NCBI RefSeq assembly: GCF_022458895.1
Contig: NZ_JAINFL010000001.1
Location: forward strand, 1,142,807 to 1,206,806
Length of the DNA: 64,000 nt
Source: Roseihalotalea indica
GTDB taxonomy: Bacteria; Bacteroidota; Bacteroidia; Cytophagales; Cyclobacteriaceae
Direction: 5' to 3'
The translations under genes and the position numbers were made by a program. Shown here piece after piece: positions 17,589-26,179 of this stretch. The notes beneath the pieces are model-generated. The model was given only the letters and a program-made list of their open reading frames with translations, was not told the DNA's origin and did not search any database. The first letter of the stretch is position 1; each line of letters begins with the position of its first letter.

Positions 17589-19415
17589 TTAGTTGGCTGC
17601 CATATCTACTGAACGCTGAATAAAACTGGTTAGGTCGGCGCCAGTCAGCATATTTTGAGATAGCTTGGCCAGGTCAATGGCTTGCTTAGCTAGCTGTTCT
17701 TTTCCATCCTCGCTGCTTTCTTCCAATATTTTCTTAGTCAGCGAATGGTTGGCATTAACCGCAACAGAGTATTGGTCGGGCATTTGCCCCATCATGGCAA
17801 ATCCACCACCACCGCTAGCTGCCATATCTTTCATGCGGCGCATAAACTCAGGCAGTGTAATGGTAACGGGCATTTCATCAGGCGAAAGAGATTCTACTGC
17901 CACCGTCATATTCTTGTTATTCAGAACTTTTTCGTATACCGCCTTTACTGTTTCTTTTTCTGTATCAGACAGCACACTTTCTATCTGTTCGTCTTTCTCA
18001 ACCAGTTTGTCAGCCGTATCCGCATCTACTCGCTTCAGATTGGTTTTCTCCAGTTTCTGCTCCAGCATGTTAATAAAGTGGCTGTCGAGAGGGCCATCCA
18101 GCAGTAGCACATCATAAGAGCGCTTCTTGGCTGAGTGAATAAATGCATCCTGCTTACCAGGATCGGTGGTGTACAGGTAGACAACATTACCATCTTTATC
18201 CGTTTGGTTCGGAGCTACTTTCTCGCGGTATTCCTCAAAGGTAGCAAAATCGCCTTCGGTATTTTTCAGCAGTGCAAACTTCTCGGCTTTGTCGTAGAAC
18301 TTGTCTTCGGAAATCATACCGTATTTGATGAACAAACCGATATTGTCAAATTTCTCTTCGTAGGCTTTTCGGTCTTTCTTGAACAATTCGCCCAGTTTAT
18401 CTGCCACCTTTTTAGTAATGTGCGCGTTGATTTTCTTTACATTACTGTCTGATTGCAGGTAGCTACGAGAAACGTTTAGCGGGATATCTGGAGAGTCAAT
18501 AACGCCATGTAGCAACATCAGGAATTCTGGTACTACATCCTTCACTTCATCGGTAATAAAGACTTGCCGAGAGTAAAGCTGGATTTTATTGCGGCTGAAT
18601 TCCAGTTCGTTTTTGATCTTGGGGAAATAAAGTACCCCGGTTAGGTTAAAGGGGTAGTCTACATTGAGGTGAATCCAGAAGAGCGGATCTTCAGAGAAGG
18701 GGTAAAGTTCTTTATAGAAATTCAGGTAGTCTTCGTCCTTCAGATCAGCAGGAGATTTAGTCCAGACTGGATTAGGGTTGTTTACCACTTTGCCGTCAAA
18801 CTCAACCTCTACCGGCAAGAATTTACAGTATTTATCCAAAATGCCCTGAATACGCGCTTTTTCCAAAAACTCGGTTGAGTCGTCGTTCAGGTGAAGCACT
18901 ACGTCGGTGCCCCGCTCTTTCTTCTCCGCTGAAGTAATTTCAAACTCGGTGCTACCATCACAAGTCCACATTACGGGCTCGCTACCTTCCTGGTAAGATT
19001 TGGTAATCAGGTCTACCTTACTAGCTACCATGAAGGAAGAGTAAAAACCTAAACCAAAGTTACCGATGATCTGATTTTCCTCGCCTTTGTCTTTGTATTT
19101 TTCGACAAACTCAGTGGCCCCGGAGAAAGCAATCTGGTTAATGTATTTTTTGACCTCTTCGTCGGTCATACCAATACCGTTATCGCTTACGGTGAGGGTT
19201 TTAAGTTCTTCGTTGATGGAAATCTTAATTTTCAGATCTCCCAACTCTTCTTTATACTCTCCGATGGCGGCCAGTCGCTTTACCTTCTGAGTAGCGTCTA
19301 CCGCGTTGGAAACAAGCTCTCGTAAAAAGATTTCATGATCTGAATACAAGAATTTCTTAATAATCGGAAAGATATTCTCGGTATTGATCGAAATAGTACC
19401 CTTTTCTTCTACCAT
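17589..19415 (-). CDS. htpG: Molecular chaperone HtpG (Hsp90)
   Basis: A 608-residue bacterial Hsp90, an ATP-dependent dimeric cytosolic chaperone. The N-terminal ATPase domain shows ENIFPIIKKFLYSDHEIFLRELVSNAVDA, DNGIGM, and GNFGLGFYSSFMVA. The middle domain carries the conserved catalytic-loop arginine region (ELEFSRNKIQLYSRQVFI, then LNVSRSYLQSD). The C-terminal dimerisation domain ends in ASGGGGFAMMG and later helices. An upstream in-frame GTG at 19436 is possible, but the ATG at 19415 gives the usual VEEKGTISINTENIF start. A perfect palindrome lies 74 bases upstream and may regulate it. A strong terminator follows. Confidence 0.97.
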   Translation of the reverse strand: MVEEKGTISINTENIFPIIKKFLYSDHEIFLRELVSNAVDATQKVKRLAAIGEYKEELGDLKIKISINEELKTLTVSDNGIGMTDEEVKKYINQIAFSGATEFVEKYKDKGEENQIIGNFGLGFYSSFMVASKVDLITKSYQEGSEPVMWTCDGSTEFEITSAEKKERGTDVVLHLNDDSTEFLEKARIQGILDKYCKFLPVEVEFDGKVVNNPNPVWTKSPADLKDEDYLNFYKELYPFSEDPLFWIHLNVDYPFNLTGVLYFPKIKNELEFSRNKIQLYSRQVFITDEVKDVVPEFLMLLHGVIDSPDIPLNVSRSYLQSDSNVKKINAHITKKVADKLGELFKKDRKAYEEKFDNIGLFIKYGMISEDKFYDKAEKFALLKNTEGDFATFEEYREKVAPNQTDKDGNVVYLYTTDPGKQDAFIHSAKKRSYDVLLLDGPLDSHFINMLEQKLEKTNLKRVDADTADKLVEKDEQIESVLSDTEKETVKAVYEKVLNNKNMTVAVESLSPDEMPVTITLPEFMRRMKDMAASGGGGFAMMGQMPDQYSVAVNANHSLTKKILEESSEDGKEQLAKQAIDLAKLSQNMLTGADLTSFIQRSVDMAAN

Positions 19416-19488
19416 AGTATTGTTAGTTTTTATCACACGTGGTTTTCGACCTACATAGTCCCAAAATGCGTTCCAGGCAGATTAGTTG

Positions 19489-19501
19489 TGACACTTTGTC
19501 A
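19489..19501. promoter_or_regulatory. Palindrome TGACA-N3-TGTCA upstream of htpG
   Basis: A perfect 13-base palindrome (TGACACTTTGTCA) upstream of the htpG start. Spaced like a small dimeric-repressor site, it may be an operator or part of a heat-shock promoter. It is not the CIRCE element. Confidence 0.3.
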
Positions 19502-19632
19502 GGATACTGGCAAAATGATAGTATCTTTGGCAGAGAATGTTAATCAGAATGATTAATGTTGAATGAATGATGACTCAAGACCGGCAGGTTTATGGTGCAC
19601 CAGTCATTCATCATATTTAATAATCATTAGAT

Positions 19633-20118
19633 TTATCGAAGGCGGTCTGCAGAACGAACTAGTTGTTCATCGCGCCGAATAAAACGGTTAGCTAATAAAT
19701 TCAGGAGCATTGCCACAGCAGGAAGGTATATCCCTATTTCGTATTCGCCTTGCACGGTGTTAGCAGAAAGCTCTTCTCCTTCAAAGCTGAAATATACAAT
19801 AGCAGCCAAAGCGCCACCAATGAGTAACGAGTTGAGTAAACCTAGTTTAATTTGTAACAGACGGTTATGATAACGGAAAATTTCAAAAAAGGCGGTAGCT
19901 ACTGCCAGTGTGGCGAGTACAGCAATGGGCCAGGCACTTTGTTCCTGATTAGGTTCGCCTATCTCGCTGGTGAGAGTCACTGATTCAAGAGCATAGGCAT
20001 CCAATACTAATACTTTATCCTGCTCAATAAGTGTTTCTTCCCAGATGTTAACCATCAATAATGAGCCCATGCAAATGGCTACTCCTAATAAAAAAATAGA
20101 TTGCACACGTTGTAACAT
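19633..20118 (-). CDS. DUF4293 family membrane protein
   Basis: A 161-residue inner-membrane protein with four predicted helices, at about residues 5-25, 63-82, 90-110 and 128-146. It opens with MLQRVQSIFLLGVAICMG, the recognisable DUF4293 start (M-x-QR-x-Q). The family is found almost only in Bacteroidota and its function is unknown. It is transcribed away from the ECF sigma factor gene, whose start is 171 bases from its own. Confidence 0.85.
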   Translation of the reverse strand: MLQRVQSIFLLGVAICMGSLLMVNIWEETLIEQDKVLVLDAYALESVTLTSEIGEPNQEQSAWPIAVLATLAVATAFFEIFRYHNRLLQIKLGLLNSLLIGGALAAIVYFSFEGEELSANTVQGEYEIGIYLPAVAMLLNLLANRFIRRDEQLVRSADRLR

Positions 20119-20289
20119 ATCTCTTCGTTAATCTTTTTTCTGATGTTTTCGTATAATATATGTTTAAGCTTCGGGCAAAGTTATTAAGAAATGCGATAAC
20201 TTTATGGCCTCAAAGGAGTTTAATCAATACGGATATTATCATTCACAAAACTCAATACTTTTTCCTAAAATCCTTAAAAAAGGACACAT

Positions 20290-20949
20290 ATGGCTGATAA
20301 CAATCGTGACTTACAAGATACCGAGAACCAAGGCACTCAAACCAATGAGAATGAGCAAGTGGAGGAGTCTACTGAAAATCGGCGTAACCAATATACTGAG
20401 TTGGAGAAGATCGATATTTTCGATAACGAATTTCTTCCCCAAATTGATTCCATGTATAACTTTGCGTATCGTCTGACCTTTGATGAAGATGATGCTAAAG
20501 ACTTAGTACAGGAAACATACTTAAAGGCATTCCGGTTTATTGATTCCTTTCAGCGAGGAACTAATGCGAAAGCCTGGCTGTTTCGGATATTAAAGAACAG
20601 CTTCATAAATGACTTTAGAAAAAAGAGCAAAGAGCCCTCTAAAGTTGATTATCAGGAAGTTGAAACATACTACAATTCAGAAGACGTAGACGCTAGCATT
20701 ACAACCGATCTTCGGGTTGAGGCAGTGCAAGATATGATTGGAGATGAAGTCTCCAATGCGCTTAATTCATTAGCAGTTGATTTCCGGACTGTCATTATTC
20801 TTTGCGACCTGGAAGGGTTTACATATGAAGAAATGGCGAAAATTTTAGATATTCCAATTGGTACAGTACGATCTCGCTTACACCGCGCTCGTAATTTGCT
20901 CAAGGAAAAACTAAAGTCATACGCTGAGTCAATGGGCTATCAGGATTAA
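20290..20949 (+). CDS. ECF-type RNA polymerase sigma factor
   Basis: A 219-residue sigma-70 family factor. After a 40-residue acidic, asparagine/glutamate-rich N-terminal extension, region 2 is at about 50-115 (YNFAYRLTFDEDDAKDLVQETYLKAFRFIDSF, then KAWLFRILKNSFINDFRKK). Region 4 is at about 155-210 (VIILCDLEGFTYEEMAKILDIPIGTVRSRLHRARNLLKEKL). There is no region 3, as in the ECF group. A small gene directly downstream looks like its anti-sigma partner, and gmk and yicC follow on the same strand. The stress or signal that activates it is not evident. Confidence 0.95.
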   Translation: MADNNRDLQDTENQGTQTNENEQVEESTENRRNQYTELEKIDIFDNEFLPQIDSMYNFAYRLTFDEDDAKDLVQETYLKAFRFIDSFQRGTNAKAWLFRILKNSFINDFRKKSKEPSKVDYQEVETYYNSEDVDASITTDLRVEAVQDMIGDEVSNALNSLAVDFRTVIILCDLEGFTYEEMAKILDIPIGTVRSRLHRARNLLKEKLKSYAESMGYQD

Positions 20950-21021
20950 GCCACTTTTTTAATTTGTGTGATCTTATGTAGTAAACCTTTTTATTTTTTT
21001 TCTGCAAAACGCTATACACCT

Positions 21022-21270
21022 ATGCTATCAAAGGACTCCCCACATTACACGCGATGCATGGAGCTTCTTCCGTTAATCCTGGATAGTCAAGCTTCTCTGG
21101 AAGACACGGATTTTTTCCATCAGCATGCAGCAAATTGGCCCGAAGTAATGGATTGTTATAATAAAGAAAGAGCGTTTCGTGATGCCCTTAAAACGAAGTT
21201 GGGGCGTTTTATGGCTCCTGATGATTTACTCAGCACTATTCGTCAACATTTAAAATTGCAAAACGCCTAA
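21022..21270 (+). CDS. Putative small anti-sigma factor (degenerate zinc-finger type)
   Basis: An 82-residue soluble protein from the ATG at 21022; an earlier in-frame start would add 18 unlikely residues. Its layout matches the ZAS/zf-HC2 anti-sigma group: CMELLPLILDSQASLED then FFHQHAANWPEVMDCYNKERAFRDALKTKL, followed by a short amphipathic tail. The canonical HxxxCxxC zinc site is not complete: histidines and one cysteine remain, but the CxxC pair does not. The call rests on its position directly after the ECF sigma gene and on this pattern. It ends in two consecutive stop codons, right before the gmk start. Confidence 0.6.
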   Translation: MLSKDSPHYTRCMELLPLILDSQASLEDTDFFHQHAANWPEVMDCYNKERAFRDALKTKLGRFMAPDDLLSTIRQHLKLQNA

Positions 21271-21273
21271 TAA

Positions 21274-21849
21274 ATGCCGTCTTTCTACGGTAGAGCTATT
21301 ATATTTTCTGCCCCCTCCGGATCAGGGAAAACCACGCTAGTGCATCACTTGCTGGATTCAAACCCTGATCTTTCATTCTCTATTTCTGCCACTACGCGCG
21401 AAAAGCGTGGTAATGAGTTAGAAGCTAAAGATTATTATTTCCTCACTCCTAATGCTTTTCGCCAGAAGCTCCATGAAAATGCATTTATTGAATGGCAAGA
21501 AGTGTATCGAGATCGATTTTATGGGACGCTTAAGTCGGAAATTGAAAGAATCTGGGCTGATAAAAAAAATGTGATTTTTGATGTAGATGTAAAAGGAGGT
21601 ATTAACCTCAAAAACTATTTTGGTGATCGTGCTCTGGCTATATTTGTTCGCCCTCCCTCTCTGCAAATATTAGAAGAAAGACTCCGGGCTCGTAATACAG
21701 ATTCTCCGGATAGTATTAAGCAGCGTCTTGAGAAAGCCCAATACGAACTTAAGTTTGAAAATGTGTTTGATGTTTCAGTTGTAAACAACGATTTGGAACA
21801 AGCCAAACTAGAAGTGCAACGTCTGTACGACACTTTTACGAAAATATAG
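21274..21849 (+). CDS. gmk: Guanylate kinase
   Basis: A 191-residue cytosolic enzyme that phosphorylates GMP to GDP with ATP. The P-loop is SAPSGSGKTTL near residue 11, followed by the GMP-binding SATTREKRGNE, a DYYFL motif and YGTLKSEIE. The LID region has RPPSLQILEERLRARNTDSPDSIKQRL. The start codon follows the preceding gene's double stop with no gap, which suggests translational coupling. Confidence 0.97.
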   Translation: MPSFYGRAIIFSAPSGSGKTTLVHHLLDSNPDLSFSISATTREKRGNELEAKDYYFLTPNAFRQKLHENAFIEWQEVYRDRFYGTLKSEIERIWADKKNVIFDVDVKGGINLKNYFGDRALAIFVRPPSLQILEERLRARNTDSPDSIKQRLEKAQYELKFENVFDVSVVNNDLEQAKLEVQRLYDTFTKI

Positions 21850-21932
21850 TTATACAAGCATATTGGCTGTATTTTGCGTTTTCCCTTTTTCCTGTTCATC
21901 TTGCACTGCTCACCCCCTTATCTTTACATGAT

Positions 21933-22808
21933 ATGATTTTATCAATGACCGGCTATGGCAAGTCTCAGTTCGAGAATGATGAGATAACTATCAGCGCAGA
22001 AATAAAAACGCTGAACTCAAAATACCTTGATGCTAGTATTAAATTGCCTAGAACACTGAGTGCTTACGAAATAGAAACCCGTAATCTTCTTTCCGAATCT
22101 TTAACGCGCGGCAAAGTATCGCTGTCAGTGGAAATTGCCGACAAGCGAGCAACTGCCGAGGGGGGGCAGATTAACCGAGAGTTATTAAAGGCATACTTTA
22201 CCACCTATCAGCAGATTGCATCCGAACTTAATGAAGCGCCTCCTGACTTATTTCGATTAGCGGCCCAGTCACCTGACGTTATACAAAATAAAACCTTGGA
22301 AGATGTTGACCCTGAGACGTGGGCTTTAGTTCGGTCATGTATAAAAGAAGCCGCTAAACATTGTAATGATTTTAGGCAGCAGGAAGGTGATGCGCTTGAA
22401 AAAGACTTTAAGCATAATATTGACCAGATTTCAGAGACACTGGCACTCATACAGAAGCAGGTACCCGAGCGTAATGCTAATTTTCGGGAACGTCTACAAT
22501 CTCAGTTAAATGAGTTGCCCAAAGATACTATAGATGAAAATCGCTTTGAGCAAGAGATGATTTACTATTTAGAGAAGCTCGATATCAATGAAGAGATTGT
22601 CCGCCTTTCCAATCATTTGTCGTTCTTTAAGAAGGTGTTGGCTGAACCTTACTCATCTGGTAAGAAATTAGGGTTCATCAGTCAGGAGATAGGGCGAGAG
22701 ATTAATACAATTGGTGCTAAAGCGAACGATGCTGTTATTCAACATCATGTGGTGCGTATGAAGGAAGAGCTTGAGAAAATCAAGGAACAAGTCCTTAATA
22801 TTCTATAA
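21933..22808 (+). CDS. yicC: YicC family endoribonuclease
   Basis: A 291-residue protein of the YicC family, which in E. coli acts as an endoribonuclease on small RNA. It starts with the signature MTGYG and has SMTGYGKSQFENDEITISAEIKTLNSKYLD, then RGKVSLSVEI. The C-terminal domain ends in LDINEEIVRLSNHLSFFKK ... GKKLGFISQEIGREINTIGAKA. In most bacteria yicC lies before gmk. Here it follows gmk by 83 bases. Confidence 0.95.
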   Translation: MILSMTGYGKSQFENDEITISAEIKTLNSKYLDASIKLPRTLSAYEIETRNLLSESLTRGKVSLSVEIADKRATAEGGQINRELLKAYFTTYQQIASELNEAPPDLFRLAAQSPDVIQNKTLEDVDPETWALVRSCIKEAAKHCNDFRQQEGDALEKDFKHNIDQISETLALIQKQVPERNANFRERLQSQLNELPKDTIDENRFEQEMIYYLEKLDINEEIVRLSNHLSFFKKVLAEPYSSGKKLGFISQEIGREINTIGAKANDAVIQHHVVRMKEELEKIKEQVLNIL

Positions 22809-22816
22809 GAACAAGC

Positions 22817-22853
22817 GGGTACTAAAGTTTATCTGATCAGATCATCAGTACCC
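22817..22853 (+). terminator. Possible terminator after yicC
   Basis: GGGTACT and AGTACCC form a perfect 7-bp outer stem around an inner GATC-rich loop, 8 bases after the yicC stop, followed by TTCTCC. The T-tract is weak. Confidence 0.35.
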
Positions 22854-22970
22854 TTCTCCATAAACTCTAAAAGAGTATTTTAAATCAATTCAGTATAAAA
22901 AGAGGATTCCATTATAATTAGAACTTTCGGACCACCGTTTTGGTAGTACATATACCAAATGTCTTTACAA

Positions 22971-23351
22971 ATGCGAAATCTTGTTATTTACTTTTTAATT
23001 ATATGCTTCACCGGATTTGCGTGCAACACACCAGACGAGCTTATTCAGCGTCCAGCTAACTTGCTAAGCAAAAAACAAATGACTTCGCTTTTAATTGATT
23101 TACATTTGGCAGAAGCCAAAATGAGTTATACAAACGTGCGCAGTGCCGACTCTTTGGAAATGCTATATCGTAATTATGAATATGCCATCTTTGAGGAACA
23201 CGGTGTAACAGACTCCGCCTATTTTCGCAGCTACGAATACTACCTGGATCATATGGAGCAGATGGAAGAAATATATACTGCCGTGGTAGATAGTTTTAGC
23301 GTGATGAATAGCCAGGAAAAAGCGAAAGATTTGGAGATCGCAAACCGTTAA
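22971..23351 (+). CDS. DUF4296 lipoprotein
   Basis: A lipoprotein of about 126 residues with a hydrophobic signal peptide and lipobox-like TGFAC (Cys about 18). The body matches DUF4296, a Bacteroidota-specific family: NLLSKKQMTSLLIDLHLAEAKM, then helical ADSLEMLYRNYEYAIFEEHGVTDSAYFRSYEYYLDH and MEEIYTAVVDSF. Members are outer-membrane-anchored proteins of unknown function. A second ATG at 22959 would add four residues. It is separated from mreB by a 369-base regulatory gap. Confidence 0.85.
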   Translation: MRNLVIYFLIICFTGFACNTPDELIQRPANLLSKKQMTSLLIDLHLAEAKMSYTNVRSADSLEMLYRNYEYAIFEEHGVTDSAYFRSYEYYLDHMEQMEEIYTAVVDSFSVMNSQEKAKDLEIANR

Positions 23352-23526
23352 TCGTATCTGATATTAGGTAAAATTACCCCTGTAACAACCTGTCCGAAGT
23401 AAGTTAATTGGTAGAAAGCCATAATTCTTATAAGTGCCGGTTATTTAAGGCAACAAAGGGGGGCGAGATATGGGGGTAAGAAGAAGAAATCGGATAGCTC
23501 CACTATTAATAGTTAAATTTTCGATC

Positions 23527-23534
23527 TAATTTTG
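23527..23534 (+). promoter_or_regulatory. Perfect TAnnTTTG element upstream of mreB
   Basis: TAATTTTG followed by CGCG matches the Bacteroidota -7 consensus exactly. No good TTTG is found 17-21 bases upstream, so this is weaker than its motif suggests. Confidence 0.25.
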
Positions 23535-23636
23535 CGCGGAATTATACATCTTTTTAAGATTTCGTATCTGTAGCAAGGTGGTTTCGTAGAGAATTGGCAA
23601 TTTTCTTACCTATTACATAGCCGATAGAAATAACAA

Positions 23637-23667
23637 TTTGAATTGGCTATGTCTTACATGAAATTTG
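23637..23667 (+). promoter_or_regulatory. Candidate mre operon promoter, TTTG-N19-(G)AAATTTG
   Basis: A TTTG at 23637-23640 lies exactly 19 bases before GAAATTTG at 23660-23667, one base off the TAnnTTTG consensus. The mreB ATG is 54 bases further on. Confidence 0.4.
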
Positions 23668-23720
23668 TATAACTTCAAAATCGTAAAAAGTACAACTCAA
23701 ACCACATTAGTAACAAACAC

Positions 23721-24746
23721 ATGGGATTGTTTGACCTCTTTTCCAGCGACATAGCTATTGACTTAGGTACGGCTAACACGCTGATTATCAATAAAGAAAA
23801 AATCGTCGTAGATGAGCCTTCTATCATTGCCATTGATCGTACCACCAATAAGGTGCTGGCGATTGGACGTCAGGCGATGCAGATGCATGAAAAGACCCAT
23901 GAAAATATCAAAACCATTCGTCCATTAAAGGATGGTGTGATTGCCGATTTCCACGCGGCCGAGCATATGATCCGCGGGATGATCAAAATGATTGATACGG
24001 GCAATCGTTATCTTCCTTCTTCTCACCGGATGATTATCTGCATTCCTTCAGGCATTACAGAAGTAGAAAAGCGAGCCGTTCGTGACTCAGCGGAGCACGC
24101 TGGAGCCAAAGAAGTTTATATGGTGCATGAGCCTATTGCTGCTGCTATCGGCATCGGTATTGATATTGATCAGCCAGTGGGCTCCATGGTAGTAGACATT
24201 GGGGGAGGAACCACCGAGATTGCCGTTATTGCCCTTTCTGGTATCGTTTGCGACCAGTCTATCCGGGTAGCTGGTGATACCTTCAATAAAGATATTCTTG
24301 ACTATATGCGTCGGCAGCATAACCTGCTGATTGGCGAACGTTCGGCCGAAAAAGTCAAACTGGAAGTAGGGTCAGCCCTTACCGAACTTGACGAGGAGCC
24401 GGATGACTACGAAATTCGCGGTCGTGATTTGATGACTGGCATTCCGAAAGTAATCAAGGTCTCTTATTCTGAGATTGCTTATGCGCTGGACAAATCCATT
24501 TCTAAGATTGAAGAGGCTGTTTTGAAAGCGTTAGAAATTTCGCCACCCGAGTTATCAGCTGATATTTACGATAATGGTATTCACTTGACCGGTGGTGGAG
24601 CATTGCTTCGCGGACTGGATAAGCGGCTGGCCCTGAAGACCAAATTGCCAGTGCATGTAGCGGATGATCCACTACGCGCCGTAGTTCGGGGAACTGGAGT
24701 AGCATTAAAAAAGTTTGACTTGTTTAAGTCAGTGTTGATGACGTAA
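23721..24746 (+). CDS. mreB: Rod-shape determining protein MreB (actin-like)
   Basis: A 341-residue actin homologue that polymerises along the inner membrane and directs lateral wall synthesis. The phosphate-1 loop is IDLGTANTLI, phosphate-2 is VVDIGGGTTEIAV, and the adenosine region is LTGGGALLRGLDKRL. The body follows the family closely, including PSIIAIDR near residue 35 and MHEPIAAAIG-like VHEPIAAAIGIGI. It is the first gene of a five-gene run whose next members overlap or nearly touch. One base separates its stop from the mreC start. Confidence 0.98.
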   Translation: MGLFDLFSSDIAIDLGTANTLIINKEKIVVDEPSIIAIDRTTNKVLAIGRQAMQMHEKTHENIKTIRPLKDGVIADFHAAEHMIRGMIKMIDTGNRYLPSSHRMIICIPSGITEVEKRAVRDSAEHAGAKEVYMVHEPIAAAIGIGIDIDQPVGSMVVDIGGGTTEIAVIALSGIVCDQSIRVAGDTFNKDILDYMRRQHNLLIGERSAEKVKLEVGSALTELDEEPDDYEIRGRDLMTGIPKVIKVSYSEIAYALDKSISKIEEAVLKALEISPPELSADIYDNGIHLTGGGALLRGLDKRLALKTKLPVHVADDPLRAVVRGTGVALKKFDLFKSVLMT

Positions 24747-24747
24747 G

Positions 24748-25659
24748 ATGTACAACTTACTCTCGTTTCTTTTAAAATATCGATCTACGATTTTATTCTT
24801 GGTGCTGGAAGGGCTAAGCGGGTTCTTTATTGTCAATAACAACCCCTACCACCAAGCTGCGGTCATCAATTCTTCTAATCGGATGGTGGCCTCTATCATT
24901 GATGCATCAAACTCAGCATCTGAGTATCTGAATTTACAGAGTGCCAATGATCAACTAGCTGAAGAAAATGCTCGCTTAAGAGCAGTATTGCTGACTCAAT
25001 CAAGAGAACCGGCAAATAACCCTTTTAATCCATCGCTGGAAGATTCTCTTGCCTTACAGGCTCTTTCACAGGATTCTCTGGTGCTGCTTCCAAGTGCGCT
25101 TACCCATAGCGATAGCGTCCGGTTTCAACAATATTCTTTTATTCCGGCAAAAGTTGTTGACAATACGGTGCAACACTTTAAAAATCATGTTACGATTAAT
25201 AAAGGGAGGGCCGATGGTATTGAGCCGAATATGGGCGTAATTAGCCCTAATGGCGTAGTAGGTAAAGTAAAGGATGTGTCAGAGCATTATGCCTTGATCA
25301 CTTCCATTCTACATACTGATATGAACGTATCGGCATTGGTTAAGCGATCTAACACATTAGGTTCTATTGAATGGAAAGGCAATAACCCAACCCAGGCCAG
25401 CCTCAAGTACATTCCCATTCATATTAATATTATTACCGGAGATACCATTGTTACATCTGGCTACAGCGGTGTTTATCCACCCGAGATTCTGATTGGCACT
25501 GTAAAAGAAGTGCGGCCTGAAGAGGATGCTGCATTCTATGATGTGGATGTGGATTTGTCTAATGATTTTTTCCAGTTGTCGTACGTGTATGTCGTAAAGA
25601 ATAAATTGAAGCAGGAGAAGGATTCACTATTACAACAAACAATTGTAGGGAATGAATAG
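24748..25659 (+). CDS. mreC: Rod-shape determining protein MreC
   Basis: A 303-residue bitopic inner-membrane protein with an N-terminal signal-anchor (about residues 8-28), a coiled coil (about 50-80, SANDQLAEENARLRAVLL) and a periplasmic beta-barrel domain. Family motifs include NNPYHQAAVINSSN near the membrane, KNHVTINKGRADGIEPNMGVISPNGVVG, and SGYSGVYPPEILIGTV. It links MreB filaments to the wall synthases. Its last 8 bases overlap the mreD start. Confidence 0.95.
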   Translation: MYNLLSFLLKYRSTILFLVLEGLSGFFIVNNNPYHQAAVINSSNRMVASIIDASNSASEYLNLQSANDQLAEENARLRAVLLTQSREPANNPFNPSLEDSLALQALSQDSLVLLPSALTHSDSVRFQQYSFIPAKVVDNTVQHFKNHVTINKGRADGIEPNMGVISPNGVVGKVKDVSEHYALITSILHTDMNVSALVKRSNTLGSIEWKGNNPTQASLKYIPIHINIITGDTIVTSGYSGVYPPEILIGTVKEVRPEEDAAFYDVDVDLSNDFFQLSYVYVVKNKLKQEKDSLLQQTIVGNE

Positions 25660-26179
25660 TAGACATTTGCTGCCACAGGCACTCAATTTCATTGTATTCT
25701 TTATTATTCAGATTCTTGTTGTCAGAAAGTTAGTGTTGTTTGATGTGGCTTTCTGCTATGTGTATGTAGCTTTTCTTTTATTACTGCCTATTGAGATTAA
25801 TGTGATTGTCGCTATGTTGCTCGGTTTTGTTACCGGGTTGCTGGTTGACATTTTTTATAATACCTTCGGAATTCATGCGGCGGCTTGTGTGTTCATCATG
25901 TATATTCGTAAGCTGTGGATTGATTTTATCACTCCGCGGGGGGGCTATGAAATGGGAAGCATTCCTTCACCCCGTTCACAAGGAATACAATGGTTCGTTA
26001 CATACGCTTTTCCTTTGCTATTGATCCATCATCTTCTTATATTTTTCATTGAAATTGGTGGGTTTCAGTTATTTAGCTATACGGCATTAAAAGCGGTCGC
26101 TAGTACTGCTTTCTCGCTAATTATGATTTTGGTTATACAGTATATTGTGTACTCTTCTTCTCGTAGAAATGTGTTATGA
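25652..26179 (+). CDS. mreD: Rod-shape determining protein MreD
   Basis: A 175-residue, five- or six-helix inner-membrane protein of the MreD type. It shows NFIVFFIIQILVVRKLVLFD, a LPIEINVIVAMLLGFVTGLLVDIFYNTFGIHAAA central segment and an ITPRGGYEMGS loop. The sequence varies in this family; identification rests on hydrophobic pattern, length and position between mreC and mrdA. It overlaps both neighbours, with an ATGA junction to mrdA. Confidence 0.92.
   Translation: MNSRHLLPQALNFIVFFIIQILVVRKLVLFDVAFCYVYVAFLLLLPIEINVIVAMLLGFVTGLLVDIFYNTFGIHAAACVFIMYIRKLWIDFITPRGGYEMGSIPSPRSQGIQWFVTYAFPLLLIHHLLIFFIEIGGFQLFSYTALKAVASTAFSLIMILVIQYIVYSSSRRNVL

Larger units (their letters stand above)
23352..23720. 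other. Intergenic region upstream of the mre operon
   Basis: The 369 bases carry no ORF of interest and probably contain the mre-operon promoters. Two candidate elements are listed separately. No T-tailed terminator for the DUF4296 gene is evident. Confidence 0.5.

Noticed and set aside
17665..18117. 150-codon plus-strand ORF antisense to htpG
   Set aside because: Serine-rich shadow of the htpG C-terminal domain.
19560..19625. Possible structured repeat with GAATGA/ATGATT words, similar in style to 29256-29336
   Set aside because: Shared words are short and AT-rich, and pairing is imperfect, so chance composition explains it.
20204..20476. 90-codon plus-strand ORF overlapping the sigma factor start
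   Set aside because: Overlaps the sigma gene out of frame with no family signal.
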